The position numbers were made by a program, and so were the translations under genes. From JAEYKI01 sp036679405 (GTDB lineage Bacteria; Bacillota; Clostridia; Christensenellales; Christensenellaceae), in contig JAVBVZ010000022.1 of the NCBI GenBank assembly GCA_036679405.1, forward strand, positions 1 through 64,000: DNA of 64,000 nt, in the 5' to 3' direction. The notes under the pieces are model-generated. The model worked only from the letters and a program-made list of their open reading frames with translations. It was not told the DNA's origin and made no database searches. Of the stretch, positions 8,351 through 16,560 are shown piece after piece. The first letter of the stretch is position 1. Each line of letters begins with the position of its first letter.

Positions 8351-8923
8351 ATGGAATTGTTAACACTTTTTTTTATCGCTTTGGGACTCTCCATGGATGC
8401 GCTGGCTGTATCGATATCCAATGGGATGTGCAACAGGGAATCCAAAAGCCTGGTGCTGAAGACGGCGTTTACTTTCGGGGCGTTTCAGGCCGCTATGCCT
8501 ATTGCGGGCTATTATGCCGGCCGTACCTTCAGCGGATATATCGCTTTTCTGGACCATTGGATTGCGCTTGTTCTGCTGGGGTTCATCGGCGGAAAGATGA
8601 TCGTTACGGCGGCCATTGAACTTAAGCACCCTGAAAAATGCCGTATCCGGACCGAAATAACCTGGGGAACGCTCGCGTTGCAGGGCATTGCCACCAGTAT
8701 CGATGCGTTTGCGGTTGGCATCAGTTTTGCCGTGCTTGGCGCCAATATTTTGGCGGCGGCAATTTTTATCGGCTTGGTGACCTTCTCGCTCTGCCTGCCC
8801 GGCGCCTTTTTGGGAAGAAAATTCGGTTCGGGCATTCAGCAGCGTGCGGAAATACTGGGGGGCGCCATCCTTGTTGCCATTGGCGTCAAGATTTTCCTGG
8901 AACATATGCTTACCGGTGTTTAA
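8351..8923 (+). CDS. mntP: manganese efflux pump MntP
   Basis: A 190-aa, six-TM protein with two DUF204/MntP repeats. Repeat 1 has FIALGLSMDALAVSISNGM, repeat 2 has QGIATSIDAFAVGISFAVLG; the membrane-embedded Asp residues of the two MDA/IDA motifs are the expected metal-path residues. It exports Mn2+ from the cytoplasm (family knowledge). ATG at 8351 is used, with a TTG two codons upstream as alternative; neither has a good ribosome site, in keeping with control by the folded leader. A terminator follows at 8974. Confidence 0.9.
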   Translation: MELLTLFFIALGLSMDALAVSISNGMCNRESKSLVLKTAFTFGAFQAAMPIAGYYAGRTFSGYIAFLDHWIALVLLGFIGGKMIVTAAIELKHPEKCRIRTEITWGTLALQGIATSIDAFAVGISFAVLGANILAAAIFIGLVTFSLCLPGAFLGRKFGSGIQQRAEILGGAILVAIGVKIFLEHMLTGV

Positions 8924-8973
8924 AGAAAACGGCCTAATCAAGAGCCCTGTGGCTTTTGAGGGAACTTTGCAAC

Positions 8974-9013
8974 AAAAAAGCCGCCCTTTGGTGTTTGGTG
9001 GGCGGCTTTTTTT
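8974..9013. terminator. bidirectional terminator between mntP and the export operon
   Basis: AAAAAAGCCGCCC, 13-nt loop, GGGCGGCTTTTTTT. T-runs occur on both strands, so it can end mntP (plus) and the ABC operon (minus). Confidence 0.88.
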
Positions 9014-9028
9014 ATTGTTCCCATACCC

Positions 9029-9700
9029 TTATGAATACAATTCTCCGTCAATGATCTTGATCACTCGCTTTGCATGGTTGGCAACGTTGAGATCATGGGT
9101 GATCATGATGACGGTGTTTCCCATTTCGTTAATACGGGCAAAAAGCTCCAGTATTTCCTTGCCGGTATGGCTGTCAAGTGCGCCGGTCGGTTCGTCCGCC
9201 AGTAATATGGAAGGATTGCCTACCAGTGCCCGCGCAATGGCTACCCGCTGTTGTTGCCCGCCTGAAAGCTCGGAGGGTTTGTGCTTCATTCTGTCCGAAA
9301 GCCCCAGCGCCGTAATGGTTTCTTCGCACATTTTAACGGCGTCGTGGTGGGTCTCTCCACGCACCAGCAGAGGCATGATAATGTTTTGTACCACGTTATA
9401 TTTGGAAATAAGATAATATTTTTGAAAAACAAATCCAATTTCCTGGTTGCGGATTCGGGTAAGATCGCGTTCGTGCATGGCGTGGACCGGATTGCCGCTT
9501 AAAATATATTCTCCGCTGTCCGCTGTATCCATGCAGCCAATGATATTCATCAGAGTTGATTTTCCGCTTCCCGAAGGGCCGAGTATAGCAATATATTCGC
9601 CTTTTGTAACCTCCAGGTTGATATCCTTGAGCACATGAAGATGCTCTTGGCCCATCTGATAGCTTTTATTGATTTGTTTCATGCTGATCATTGTTTCCAT
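9029..9700 (-). CDS. MacB/LolD-type ABC transporter ATPase
   Basis: A 223-aa ATP-binding subunit. Walker A GPSGSGKST near residue 40, Q-loop QKYYLISKYNV, signature LSGGQQQR, Walker B SILLADEPTGALD and H-loop MITHD. It closely follows the family that pairs with FtsX/MacB-type permeases. It is last in a four-gene minus-strand operon (adaptor, permease, lipoprotein, ATPase), 6 nt after the lipoprotein gene. The complex likely exports a peptide, antibiotic or envelope component; the substrate is not shown by sequence. Confidence 0.93.
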   Translation of the reverse strand: METMISMKQINKSYQMGQEHLHVLKDINLEVTKGEYIAILGPSGSGKSTLMNIIGCMDTADSGEYILSGNPVHAMHERDLTRIRNQEIGFVFQKYYLISKYNVVQNIIMPLLVRGETHHDAVKMCEETITALGLSDRMKHKPSELSGGQQQRVAIARALVGNPSILLADEPTGALDSHTGKEILELFARINEMGNTVIMITHDLNVANHAKRVIKIIDGELYS

Positions 9701-9706
9701 TGTAAT

Positions 9707-10330
9707 TTACTCCATTATCTGTACCAGCGTTACGATCTGTGTTCCGTCATCCTGTGTCTGCAAGATGAGCTGTACAATATCGTCTGTCTGGATCCGCCCA
9801 AAAGAAGAGGCGCTTAAAGTCCCGTCGGTAGCCGTTACCAGCACTTTGGTTCCCACCGGAATGGTCAGGCTCATAGTTTCGCCTGAAAGCTGTATGCTGG
9901 CGCCGGCCACGCTGGTTGTGTCTGTGCCGGCTGCATCCTGCGAGCCACTGTCCGAAGCATCTTCCGGAGCCTGTCCGGACATTCCTTCGGGCATTTCACC
10001 ATCTGAAGGCATCTCGCCGCCGCCTTGAGGCCCGCCTCCGCCGGAGGGCATTTCGCCGTCAGTGGGCATGTCACCGGAAGGCATTGTTGCTCCATCATCG
10101 CCCTGTGCGTCGCCTTCTTCTGCTGCGACCGGACCCTGCATGGTCTGCAGGCTGCCCAGCGCGAGCTCGATATCATTTCCCACACGGCTGGTTACCTGTC
10201 CGGTCATCAGTGTCTGGTTGCTCTCAAGTTCCATATCGGAGAGATTGGCAAGCGCGCTGCTTTCCTTAGAACAGGCGGCCAGCAGCAGGAGGGGGAGGAT
10301 TAACATGAATATGAATATTCTTTTTTTCAT
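9707..10330 (-). CDS. lipoprotein with Met/Pro/Gly-rich segment, export-operon component
   Basis: A 207-aa predicted lipoprotein: signal peptide with lipobox LLAAC (Cys20). Residues about 80-120 are a low-complexity run of MPSGDMPTDGEMP-type units in which Met-Pro recurs every 5-15 residues. The C-terminal part (about 145-205) is beta-rich. I do not recognise a named family with certainty. It lies between permease and ATPase genes of a MacAB-like operon, an unusual slot, and its Met/Gly-rich run resembles one in the permease next door, so the two may work together outside the membrane (inference). Confidence 0.75.
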   Translation of the reverse strand: MKKRIFIFMLILPLLLLAACSKESSALANLSDMELESNQTLMTGQVTSRVGNDIELALGSLQTMQGPVAAEEGDAQGDDGATMPSGDMPTDGEMPSGGGGPQGGGEMPSDGEMPEGMSGQAPEDASDSGSQDAAGTDTTSVAGASIQLSGETMSLTIPVGTKVLVTATDGTLSASSFGRIQTDDIVQLILQTQDDGTQIVTLVQIME

Positions 10331-10342
10331 TTTTTCCCCTCC

Positions 10343-11728
10343 TTACTGCTCGTTCAGCGCGTCAATAGGAACAAGTGACGCAGCTTTGTAGGCCGGATAG
10401 AATCCAAACAATGTACCGGTTGCAATCGCGAACAGGAATGCGATCACAACACCTTCTGCGGAAGCCACTACCGTTTGTCCCAGGGCTTCCATAATCGGCA
10501 TCAGCAGATTGCTCAGAATGATCCCCAGAATGCCGCCGAATATACTGATCATATTGGCCTCCAGTAAAAATTCCAGCAAAATATCCCTTTTACTTGAGCC
10601 GATGGCCTTTAGGATACCAATCTCCTGCGTCCGTTCTTTAACGGATACAAAGAGCACGTTCATGATCCCTATGCCGCCTACCACAAAAACGATACTGGCT
10701 ACGGCCAGAAGCAGGAAAGACAGGGTGTTGGCCGATTCGGTTGCCGCTTCTCTCTCCGCGCCTGCATCCGTTATGGTGAAGGAGGCATTCGGGTAAGTTT
10801 CCGCAAGTACCGCTTCAATATTGGTGATTGTGGTATCGATATCGCTCACATCTTCTGCTATAACGGTAATGGTTGGCGAATAATCATTGCCCATTACATA
10901 TTTTTCCGAGGAAGAAAGCGGAATGAATATCGTTTCGTCCGGGCTGATGCCGGATGCTACCGATCCCATTTCCATCAGGACGCCGTTCACCACAAAAGGC
11001 GTATCTTCTATATAAATGGTGCTGTCATAAGCGTCGATCGCGCTTCCGAATATTTCGGTGGCAATGTTGTATCCCAGCACGCATACCTTGGTCGCGTTTT
11101 CGTTGTCTTCATCCGTTATGAAATCTCCGAGCCCTATATCCAGATTGCTGACGGTGGCATAATCCGAAGTTACGCCGGCAACCGTATAATCAGTTGCATC
11201 ATCCAAAATACCCCCGGAAACGCTGCCGTCGGTAGTGGCGGAGATGGAAGCCGCCGAAAGTCCGGGAACAAACAGTTCAAGGTCTTCCACGTCGGATTCG
11301 CTTAAGGTGATCTTTTCGGTATTCATCATCTGGTTCATGGCATCCTGCATCATGGACTGCATGGCGCTGTTGTTTGAAAAATCACTGCTGCCGCCCGAAG
11401 AGCCGCCGCCGCCGGAAAAGTCCGGCATGCTGCCTCCCGAGGAGCCGCCGCCGGCAGGCATGCCGCCGCCCGGCATGCCCCCGCCGCCCATATCGCCGCC
11501 GCCGCTGCTGCCGCCCATGTCGCTTGCGCGTTCATAGGTAATATCGATTGCGCCTGCATTTAATGTTTTGTACTGCTCGGCCACATCCGCTTCGCCGCCT
11601 TTTCCAATGGCCAGCACCATAACAATAGTGGCTGCGCCCACGATGATCCCGAGAGAAGTCAGGATCACCCTGGTCTTATTGCCCATTATATTGACCCATA
11701 CTAGATGGACCAGTTCGGTAAATCTCAT
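10343..11728 (-). CDS. MacB/FtsX-type ABC transporter permease with Gly/Met-rich insert
   Basis: A 461-aa permease with the MacB_PCD + FtsX layout: one N-terminal TM (about 22-42), a large extracytoplasmic domain, then three C-terminal TMs (from about 340). FtsX signature VKERTQEIGILKAIGSSKRDIL is present. An insert at about 71-118 is nearly pure Gly/Ser/Met/Pro, followed by a Met-rich stretch at about 123-135 with six Met in 13 residues. The start overlaps the stop of the upstream adaptor gene (ATGA), so the genes are translationally coupled. Confidence 0.9.
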   Translation of the reverse strand: MRFTELVHLVWVNIMGNKTRVILTSLGIIVGAATIVMVLAIGKGGEADVAEQYKTLNAGAIDITYERASDMGGSSGGGDMGGGGMPGGGMPAGGGSSGGSMPDFSGGGGSSGGSSDFSNNSAMQSMMQDAMNQMMNTEKITLSESDVEDLELFVPGLSAASISATTDGSVSGGILDDATDYTVAGVTSDYATVSNLDIGLGDFITDEDNENATKVCVLGYNIATEIFGSAIDAYDSTIYIEDTPFVVNGVLMEMGSVASGISPDETIFIPLSSSEKYVMGNDYSPTITVIAEDVSDIDTTITNIEAVLAETYPNASFTITDAGAEREAATESANTLSFLLLAVASIVFVVGGIGIMNVLFVSVKERTQEIGILKAIGSSKRDILLEFLLEANMISIFGGILGIILSNLLMPIMEALGQTVVASAEGVVIAFLFAIATGTLFGFYPAYKAASLVPIDALNEQ

Positions 11729-13326
11729 TCCGCCGTCACCGCCTGGCTTTCGATAATCACGGTTTGTCCTTCACTGAGGCCCGAAACGATTTCTGTATTT
11801 GTGCCGTCAGAGAAGCCGGTGGTCACTTCAACCTGCGTAATGTTGCCCGCATCGTCTTTCACCTTGGCGTACTGCACGCCGTTTTCGGCGGTGATGGCTT
11901 TGTTGGATACGTAAAGCACATCCGTTACTTCCTTGGTTACAAAAGTTACGTCTCCGGTCATGCCGTCATACAGGTTTTCAACGCCTTCGCCGGTCAGTAC
12001 AACCGAAACCACATAACTCACGGTGGAAGATTCGGACCGGGCAGGCGAGATGGTAATGCTGTCAACCGTTCCCGTAAATTTGGTGTCTTCATACGAACTG
12101 AATGTGACGTTCGCACTGTCGCCGACCGCTATATCCGCAATATCGTCCTGTGTAACCGAAACCGTTACGTACACGGTCGTATTGTCGGTGACCGTTATGA
12201 CCGCGGTCTGTGCGGATACGGTGTTGCCCGCGGAATAACTGGAACTGTACACCAGTCCGCTGTACTCCGAATAGACGACGGGGTCGGTCGCGTAATGGCT
12301 GTATTCATCATATGCTTCCTGCGCGGTGTCGTAGTCCGCCTGCGCAGAATCTACGCTGGCTTGCAGGGAAGCTACGGTCGCGCTGTATACCGCGTCGGCA
12401 TTGTCGCCCGCGGCAATATCTTCCGTCACCTGGTTTTGTGCCTCTACTGTTCCGGTTTCCAGCGCCAGTTTGGCCTGCGTCACTTTGTCTCTCAGGGCGG
12501 ACAGACCGGATTTTCTGGTTGCGAGGGCGGAAGTTTCTTTTGTCACTTCCGATTCATAGTTTGATACCGCCGTATCGTAGGAATCCTGCGCTTTTGTCTG
12601 TGTTTCCACATCAGTTACATAAGAAGTATAATGTTCGGATGACGGATCGTTGTAGCCGTTTGCTATATCCGACTCAACCTGTGCGTTCGCCGCATCCAGA
12701 GCCGTCTGAAGATCGTCGATTTTATATTCCGCATAAATCACAGCCGCATTGTCGGCCAGCCGGGTTTCATAATATGTGATCGTGCCGGTGCAGTCATCCA
12801 CGTTGGCCTGTGCGGTACTGACCGCTTCGGTCAGCGTCTGTATTGTTTCGTTGTAAGTGTTTTCCGCATTGTCCCGTTTCAAGATGCTGTTTTCGTAAGT
12901 GCTTTTTGCGGAAACACGGCCGGTGGTGAGCGAGGTTTCGGCCTGTGACAACTTTATATCGGCCTCATCCAGCGCCAGTTCGTAGGTCGCGAGCGCTTCG
13001 TCCACACTTTCTGCCGTCAGCTTAACGACAGCGTCTCCGGCAGTTACTTCTTCACCTGCTTTGACGTATACTTCTTCAATTTCGGCGCCTTCAAGGTCGC
13101 AGTATACGCTGTTGGTATTCAAAGAGGCCGTGCCGCTTTCGGTCACTCCGACGGTAATGTCCCCACGCTCTACCGTAGTTTCCTTGTATACGGTCTCGGT
13201 GTCGGTGTCGGCGGTAGACGTAGAGCTGACCGCCATGGGAATCAATACGGCAGCCAGGATCCCGGCAATAGCGGCCGGCAATATCCACCGGGTCTTCCTT
13301 CCGCGCAAGAATTCAATGAACTTCAT
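11725..13326 (-). CDS. HlyD/MacA-type periplasmic adaptor protein
   Basis: A 533-aa membrane-fusion-type adaptor, first gene of the exporter operon. N-terminal TM (about 11-33), a biotinyl-lipoyl-like half motif (VKAGEEVTAGDAVVKL), a long coiled-coil hairpin of about 200 residues rich in Ala, Glu, Thr and Gln, the second lipoyl half (GLVYSSSYSAGNTVSAQTAVITV), and beta-barrel and membrane-proximal domains. In monoderms such adaptors reach through the cell wall with MacB-like pumps. ATG at 13326 is used because TTGGAGG lies 5 nt upstream; an upstream GTG/ATG at 13350 lacks one. Confidence 0.9.
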   Translation of the reverse strand: MKFIEFLRGRKTRWILPAAIAGILAAVLIPMAVSSTSTADTDTETVYKETTVERGDITVGVTESGTASLNTNSVYCDLEGAEIEEVYVKAGEEVTAGDAVVKLTAESVDEALATYELALDEADIKLSQAETSLTTGRVSAKSTYENSILKRDNAENTYNETIQTLTEAVSTAQANVDDCTGTITYYETRLADNAAVIYAEYKIDDLQTALDAANAQVESDIANGYNDPSSEHYTSYVTDVETQTKAQDSYDTAVSNYESEVTKETSALATRKSGLSALRDKVTQAKLALETGTVEAQNQVTEDIAAGDNADAVYSATVASLQASVDSAQADYDTAQEAYDEYSHYATDPVVYSEYSGLVYSSSYSAGNTVSAQTAVITVTDNTTVYVTVSVTQDDIADIAVGDSANVTFSSYEDTKFTGTVDSITISPARSESSTVSYVVSVVLTGEGVENLYDGMTGDVTFVTKEVTDVLYVSNKAITAENGVQYAKVKDDAGNITQVEVTTGFSDGTNTEIVSGLSEGQTVIIESQAVTAE

Positions 13327-13712
13327 GTTAACCTCCAATAAATCGTGCATTGATTATGCAGATAATTATTACACAAGCATCCTATCAGACGAATGTGAAT
13401 GTCTGGTGAAAATTGCGTGTATGTTTATGGAAGAATGTTAAATTTTTTTAACGTTTGTGTTTTTTTGTATTATTGAACAGAAATGGTGCTCCTTTTGAAC
13501 GTTTCGAAAAATTAAAAAATCAAATCAAAAACTAATAAATATGAAAGGCCGGTGAATAAAATTAAGGTTATTTGGAAGTGCGGGGCGCGGCCTAAGCGTA
13601 TGGAAGGCCTGAGAAAGCGGATTTCAGGCTTTCAATATTCTCATTTTGGGTTATTGCGTTTTACCCTTTTTTAAGGTATCATAATGTATTATAAGACTTA
13701 AAGGAGCGTTAA
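13327..13712. other. intergenic region between divergent exporter and purine operons
   Basis: No gene seen. It holds a 6-bp hairpin (GCCTGA/TCAGGC, about 13605-13629), a palindromic stretch (TTTAAG...CTTAAA around ATAAT-gt-ATTAT, 13669-13708) and a possible promoter at 13654-13682. I looked for a guanine/PRPP riboswitch ahead of purE and did not recognise one. Confidence 0.5.
13654..13682 (+). promoter_or_regulatory. possible promoter of the purine operon
   Basis: TTGCGT (13654-13659), 17 nt, TATCAT (13677-13682). The -10 is good, the -35 weak. It overlaps a palindrome that could serve as an operator. A start here would put the short leader ORF and attenuator inside the transcript. Confidence 0.35.
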
Positions 13713-13829
13713 ATGGCAAATTTAGTTTGGCCAATCTCAATACCCGGTGACGGCCGGTTGGCAGACGCTGTTTTTCTGTCTTTTTTGGTGCGGGAGAGCG
13801 TCCGCGCGCAAAAGGCTATTTCCGGCTAG
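13713..13829 (+). CDS. possible 38-aa leader ORF ahead of the purE attenuator
   Basis: ATG at 13713 with AAAGGAG 6 nt upstream opens a 38-codon frame, beginning MANLVWPISI and ending AQKAISG. Its TAG (13827-13829) falls inside the 5' arm of the terminator hairpin at 13823-13859. A ribosome finishing this ORF would cover the stem, so translation could affect termination. No codon run specific to one amino acid is seen, so simple amino-acid attenuation is not supported. It may also be a chance frame in a structured leader. Confidence 0.4.
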   Translation: MANLVWPISIPGDGRLADAVFLSFLVRESVRAQKAISG

Positions 13830-13859
13830 GTGCATGTATGCCCTGGCCGTTATTTTTTT
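13823..13859 (+). terminator. attenuator terminator in the purE leader
   Basis: Stem CGGCTAGG(T)GCAT / ATGCCCTGGCCG (12 bp with one bulged T, loop GT) followed by TTATTTTTTT, ending 24 nt before purE. A full terminator inside a leader of an operon implies regulated read-through. Confidence 0.75.
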
Positions 13860-13882
13860 AAGAAAAAAAGGAGTTGTTGAAC

Positions 13883-14386
13883 ATGAAAGTTGCGGTAATC
13901 ATGGGTTCGAAAAGCGACCTTTCCGTGGTTCTGCCTACGCTGGAAATTTTAAAAAACTTTGGCGTGGAAGCAGAGACGCGGGTTCTTTCGGCGCATCGTA
14001 CGCCGGATGAAGCCGCCCGCTTCTCAAAAGGAGCGCGGCAGGCAGGATTTGAAGTAATTATTGCGGCGGCCGGAAAAGCGGCGCATCTTGCGGGAGTGCT
14101 GGCGGCGCACACAAGTCTGCCGGTCATCGGATTGCCCGTCAAGTCATCCATGATGGACGGGCTGGATTCTTTGCTCTCTACCGTTCAGATGCCGGATGGC
14201 GTGCCGGTAGCCACCGTGGCCGTGGGCGGCGGAAAAAATGCGGGGCTGTTGGCCGTGCAGATGCTTTCTATTAAATATGAAGAACTGGCTATGCAGTTTG
14301 AGGCCTATAAGAAGAAGATGGAGCAAGACGTGCTGAAGGCGGACGCCGATTTAAAATGGGAGGAATTATTGGAATGGAAAAACTAG
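13883..14386 (+). CDS. purE: 5-(carboxyamino)imidazole ribonucleotide mutase
   Basis: A 167-aa class I PurE that shifts the carboxyl group of N5-CAIR to give CAIR. Motifs MGSKSDLSV at the N-terminus, SAHRTPDEAARF near 43-54, AAAGKAAHLAGVLAAHTSLPVIGLPV, and LLSTVQMPDGVPVATVAVG are all present. ATG at 13883 has AAGGAG 9 nt upstream. It is first of seven co-directional purine genes. No purK (N5-CAIR synthetase) is in the window; it must be elsewhere if this enzyme uses the class I route. Confidence 0.96.
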   Translation: MKVAVIMGSKSDLSVVLPTLEILKNFGVEAETRVLSAHRTPDEAARFSKGARQAGFEVIIAAAGKAAHLAGVLAAHTSLPVIGLPVKSSMMDGLDSLLSTVQMPDGVPVATVAVGGGKNAGLLAVQMLSIKYEELAMQFEAYKKKMEQDVLKADADLKWEELLEWKN

Positions 14387-15081
14387 GCCAGATTTATGAA
14401 GGAAAAGCCAAAAAAGTTTATAATACGGATGATCCCGATATCGTTTTAGTGGATTACAAAGATGATGCCACTGCGTTTAACGGCCTGAAAAAAGGTACGA
14501 TCATCGGCAAAGGAATCGTAAACAACCGGGTTTCCAATCATATGTTCCGTATGCTGGAGGAAAAAGGGATTCCCACCCATTATGTAGAGCAGATTTCAGA
14601 GCGGGAGACGCTGGTTAAAAAAGTGGAGATCGTTCAGGTGGAGGTCATTGTCCGCAACATCGCGGCCGGCAGCCTCTCCAAACGCCTTGGACTGCCGGAA
14701 GGCACAAAACTTCCCGTGACCGTTTTGGAATACTGTTACAAATCGGATGAACTCGGAGACCCGATGATCAATGATTATCATATCGCCGCGCTTGGTCTTG
14801 CGACCCGCGAGGAAATGGATGAGATCGCAAAATATTCCCTTCAGATCAACGATATCATGACGGCATATTTAAAACAATTCGGCATTGAGCTGATCGACTT
14901 TAAACTGGAGTTCGGCCGGTTCCACGGGCAGATCATTTTAGCGGATGAAATATCCCCGGATACCTGCCGCTTCTGGGACACAAAAACAGGCGAAAAGCTG
15001 GACAAAGACCGTTTCCGCCGTGATCTCGGGCATGTGGAAGACGCATACCAGGAAATTTTAAAGAGACTGATGGGGGAATAG
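14374..15081 (+). CDS. purC: phosphoribosylaminoimidazole-succinocarboxamide synthase
   Basis: A 235-aa SAICAR synthetase joining CAIR and aspartate with ATP. Typical motifs: IYEGKAKKVYNTDD, DDATAFNG, NRVSNHMFRML, EVIVRNIAAGSLSKRLG, LEFGRFHGQIILADEISPDTCRFWD. ATG at 14374 has GGGAGG upstream and overlaps the purE stop by 13 bp. Confidence 0.96.
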   Translation: MEKLGQIYEGKAKKVYNTDDPDIVLVDYKDDATAFNGLKKGTIIGKGIVNNRVSNHMFRMLEEKGIPTHYVEQISERETLVKKVEIVQVEVIVRNIAAGSLSKRLGLPEGTKLPVTVLEYCYKSDELGDPMINDYHIAALGLATREEMDEIAKYSLQINDIMTAYLKQFGIELIDFKLEFGRFHGQIILADEISPDTCRFWDTKTGEKLDKDRFRRDLGHVEDAYQEILKRLMGE

Positions 15082-15089
15082 AAAGACAG

Positions 15090-16547
15090 ATGCAATTTTG
15101 CCAAAAATATGCGTATGAACGCATTAAGCCGAAAGATGACGTCATGCACGAGGAGTGCGGCGTATTCGGTATTTATATGAATGATAAAACGTACGACCCT
15201 GCGGAAGCCGCGTACCTCGGGTTGTACGCGCTACAGCACAGAGGGCAGGAAAGCGCCGGTATTGCGGTGGCAGACGGAGGAGACATCCGTGTTCATAAAG
15301 GGATGGGCCTTTGTGCGGAAGTGTTCCGTGATTCGCTTGGGAGCATTACGGGCGGCAACATCGCCGTCGGGCATGTGCGCTATTCTACCTGTGGAGACAG
15401 CGCGGCAGGGAACAGCCAACCGATCGTATTGTCCTATCGTAAGGGTAAAATCGCTATGGCCCATAACGGAAATCTTATCAACTGTGATGTTCTTCGTGAT
15501 AAGCTGATTGATGAAGGTATGATTTTTCAGACAACGCTGGATACGGAAGTTATGGCCGCTTTGATTGCGCGGTATTCCAAGATCGGGCTGATCGAATCCA
15601 TTACAAAAATGATGAAAATGGTGCGTGGAGCTTATGCGCTCACCATAATGACGGAAGATGCACTGATCGGCGTGCGTGATCCAAAGGGGGTCCGTCCGCT
15701 GGCTCTCGGAAAGCTGGACAATAATTACGTATTGGCGTCCGAGTCCTGTGCCTTTGACGCCATAGACGCGGAATTTGTACGGGATATACGCCCGGGCGAG
15801 ATCGTTATGATCGATAAAGACGGCCTTAAGTCTTTTCAGGCGCAGGCCAGCCGTGAAACGGCACTGTGTATTTTTGAATATGTATATTTTGCCCGTCCGG
15901 ATTCGGATATTGACGGAATCAGCGTATACCGCTCCAGAGAATCGATGGGTATAAGGCTTGCAAAATCATACCCAATCAAGGCCGATCTGGTAGGCGGCGT
16001 TCCGGACTCGGCAACGCCGGCGGCTACGGGTTACGCCGCGCAAAGCGGTATTCCGTTTGCAAAGCTGCTGGCCAAAAACCGGTACGTAGGGCGCACTTTT
16101 ATCCAGCCCAGCCAGTCTTTGCGGGAACGGGGCGTCAAACTGAAATTGAATGCGATGAAGCGGATCGTGCATGGAAAGAAGCTGGTTCTGGTGGACGATT
16201 CCATTGTACGGGGCACAACCAGCAAAAAAATTGTGGAAATGCTAAGGCTTGCGGGTGCGAGGGAAGTCCATATGATGATCAGTTCGCCTCCTGTCAAATA
16301 TCCCTGCTACTTCGGAATCGATACGCCGTCACATGAAGAACTGATTGGCGCAAAGAAGTCGATAGAGGAGATCCGGCGGGTGATCGGCGCAGATTCGCTG
16401 AATTATCTCACGGTGGAAGACCTCCTTAAAACGGTGGAGGGGGCCGGCTGTAATTTTTGTGTGGGATGCTTTAACGGAGAATATCCCGTGGATATAGAAA
16501 AGGCAAAAAAGGAGACCGAAGGCATGGACCTGTCGGCAGATGAATAA
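15090..16547 (+). CDS. purF: amidophosphoribosyltransferase
   Basis: Glutamine PRPP amidotransferase, first committed step of purine synthesis. The Ntn-type glutaminase nucleophile is the Cys of EECGVFGIY, residue 22 if the ATG at 15090 is used, so up to 21 residues form a cleaved propeptide. An ATG at 15144 would give a 4-residue propeptide; neither start has a strong ribosome site. The PRTase part has the PRPP loop VLVDDSIVRGTTSKKIV. C-terminal Cys residues (YPCYFGID and CNFCVGCFNGEYP) match the 4Fe-4S cluster ligands of Bacillus-type PurF. Confidence 0.96.
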   Translation: MQFCQKYAYERIKPKDDVMHEECGVFGIYMNDKTYDPAEAAYLGLYALQHRGQESAGIAVADGGDIRVHKGMGLCAEVFRDSLGSITGGNIAVGHVRYSTCGDSAAGNSQPIVLSYRKGKIAMAHNGNLINCDVLRDKLIDEGMIFQTTLDTEVMAALIARYSKIGLIESITKMMKMVRGAYALTIMTEDALIGVRDPKGVRPLALGKLDNNYVLASESCAFDAIDAEFVRDIRPGEIVMIDKDGLKSFQAQASRETALCIFEYVYFARPDSDIDGISVYRSRESMGIRLAKSYPIKADLVGGVPDSATPAATGYAAQSGIPFAKLLAKNRYVGRTFIQPSQSLRERGVKLKLNAMKRIVHGKKLVLVDDSIVRGTTSKKIVEMLRLAGAREVHMMISSPPVKYPCYFGIDTPSHEELIGAKKSIEEIRRVIGADSLNYLTVEDLLKTVEGAGCNFCVGCFNGEYPVDIEKAKKETEGMDLSADE

Positions 16548-16560
16548 AGGGGGGAGAAAA

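Noticed and set aside
11764..12564. 266-aa frame opposite the HlyD-type gene
   Set aside because: Shadow of the repetitive coiled-coil coding sequence; no ribosome site or recognisable domain.
13327..13882. Guanine or PRPP riboswitch ahead of purE
   Set aside because: The conserved aptamer segments of either class were not found; only a hairpin, leader frame and terminator are visible.
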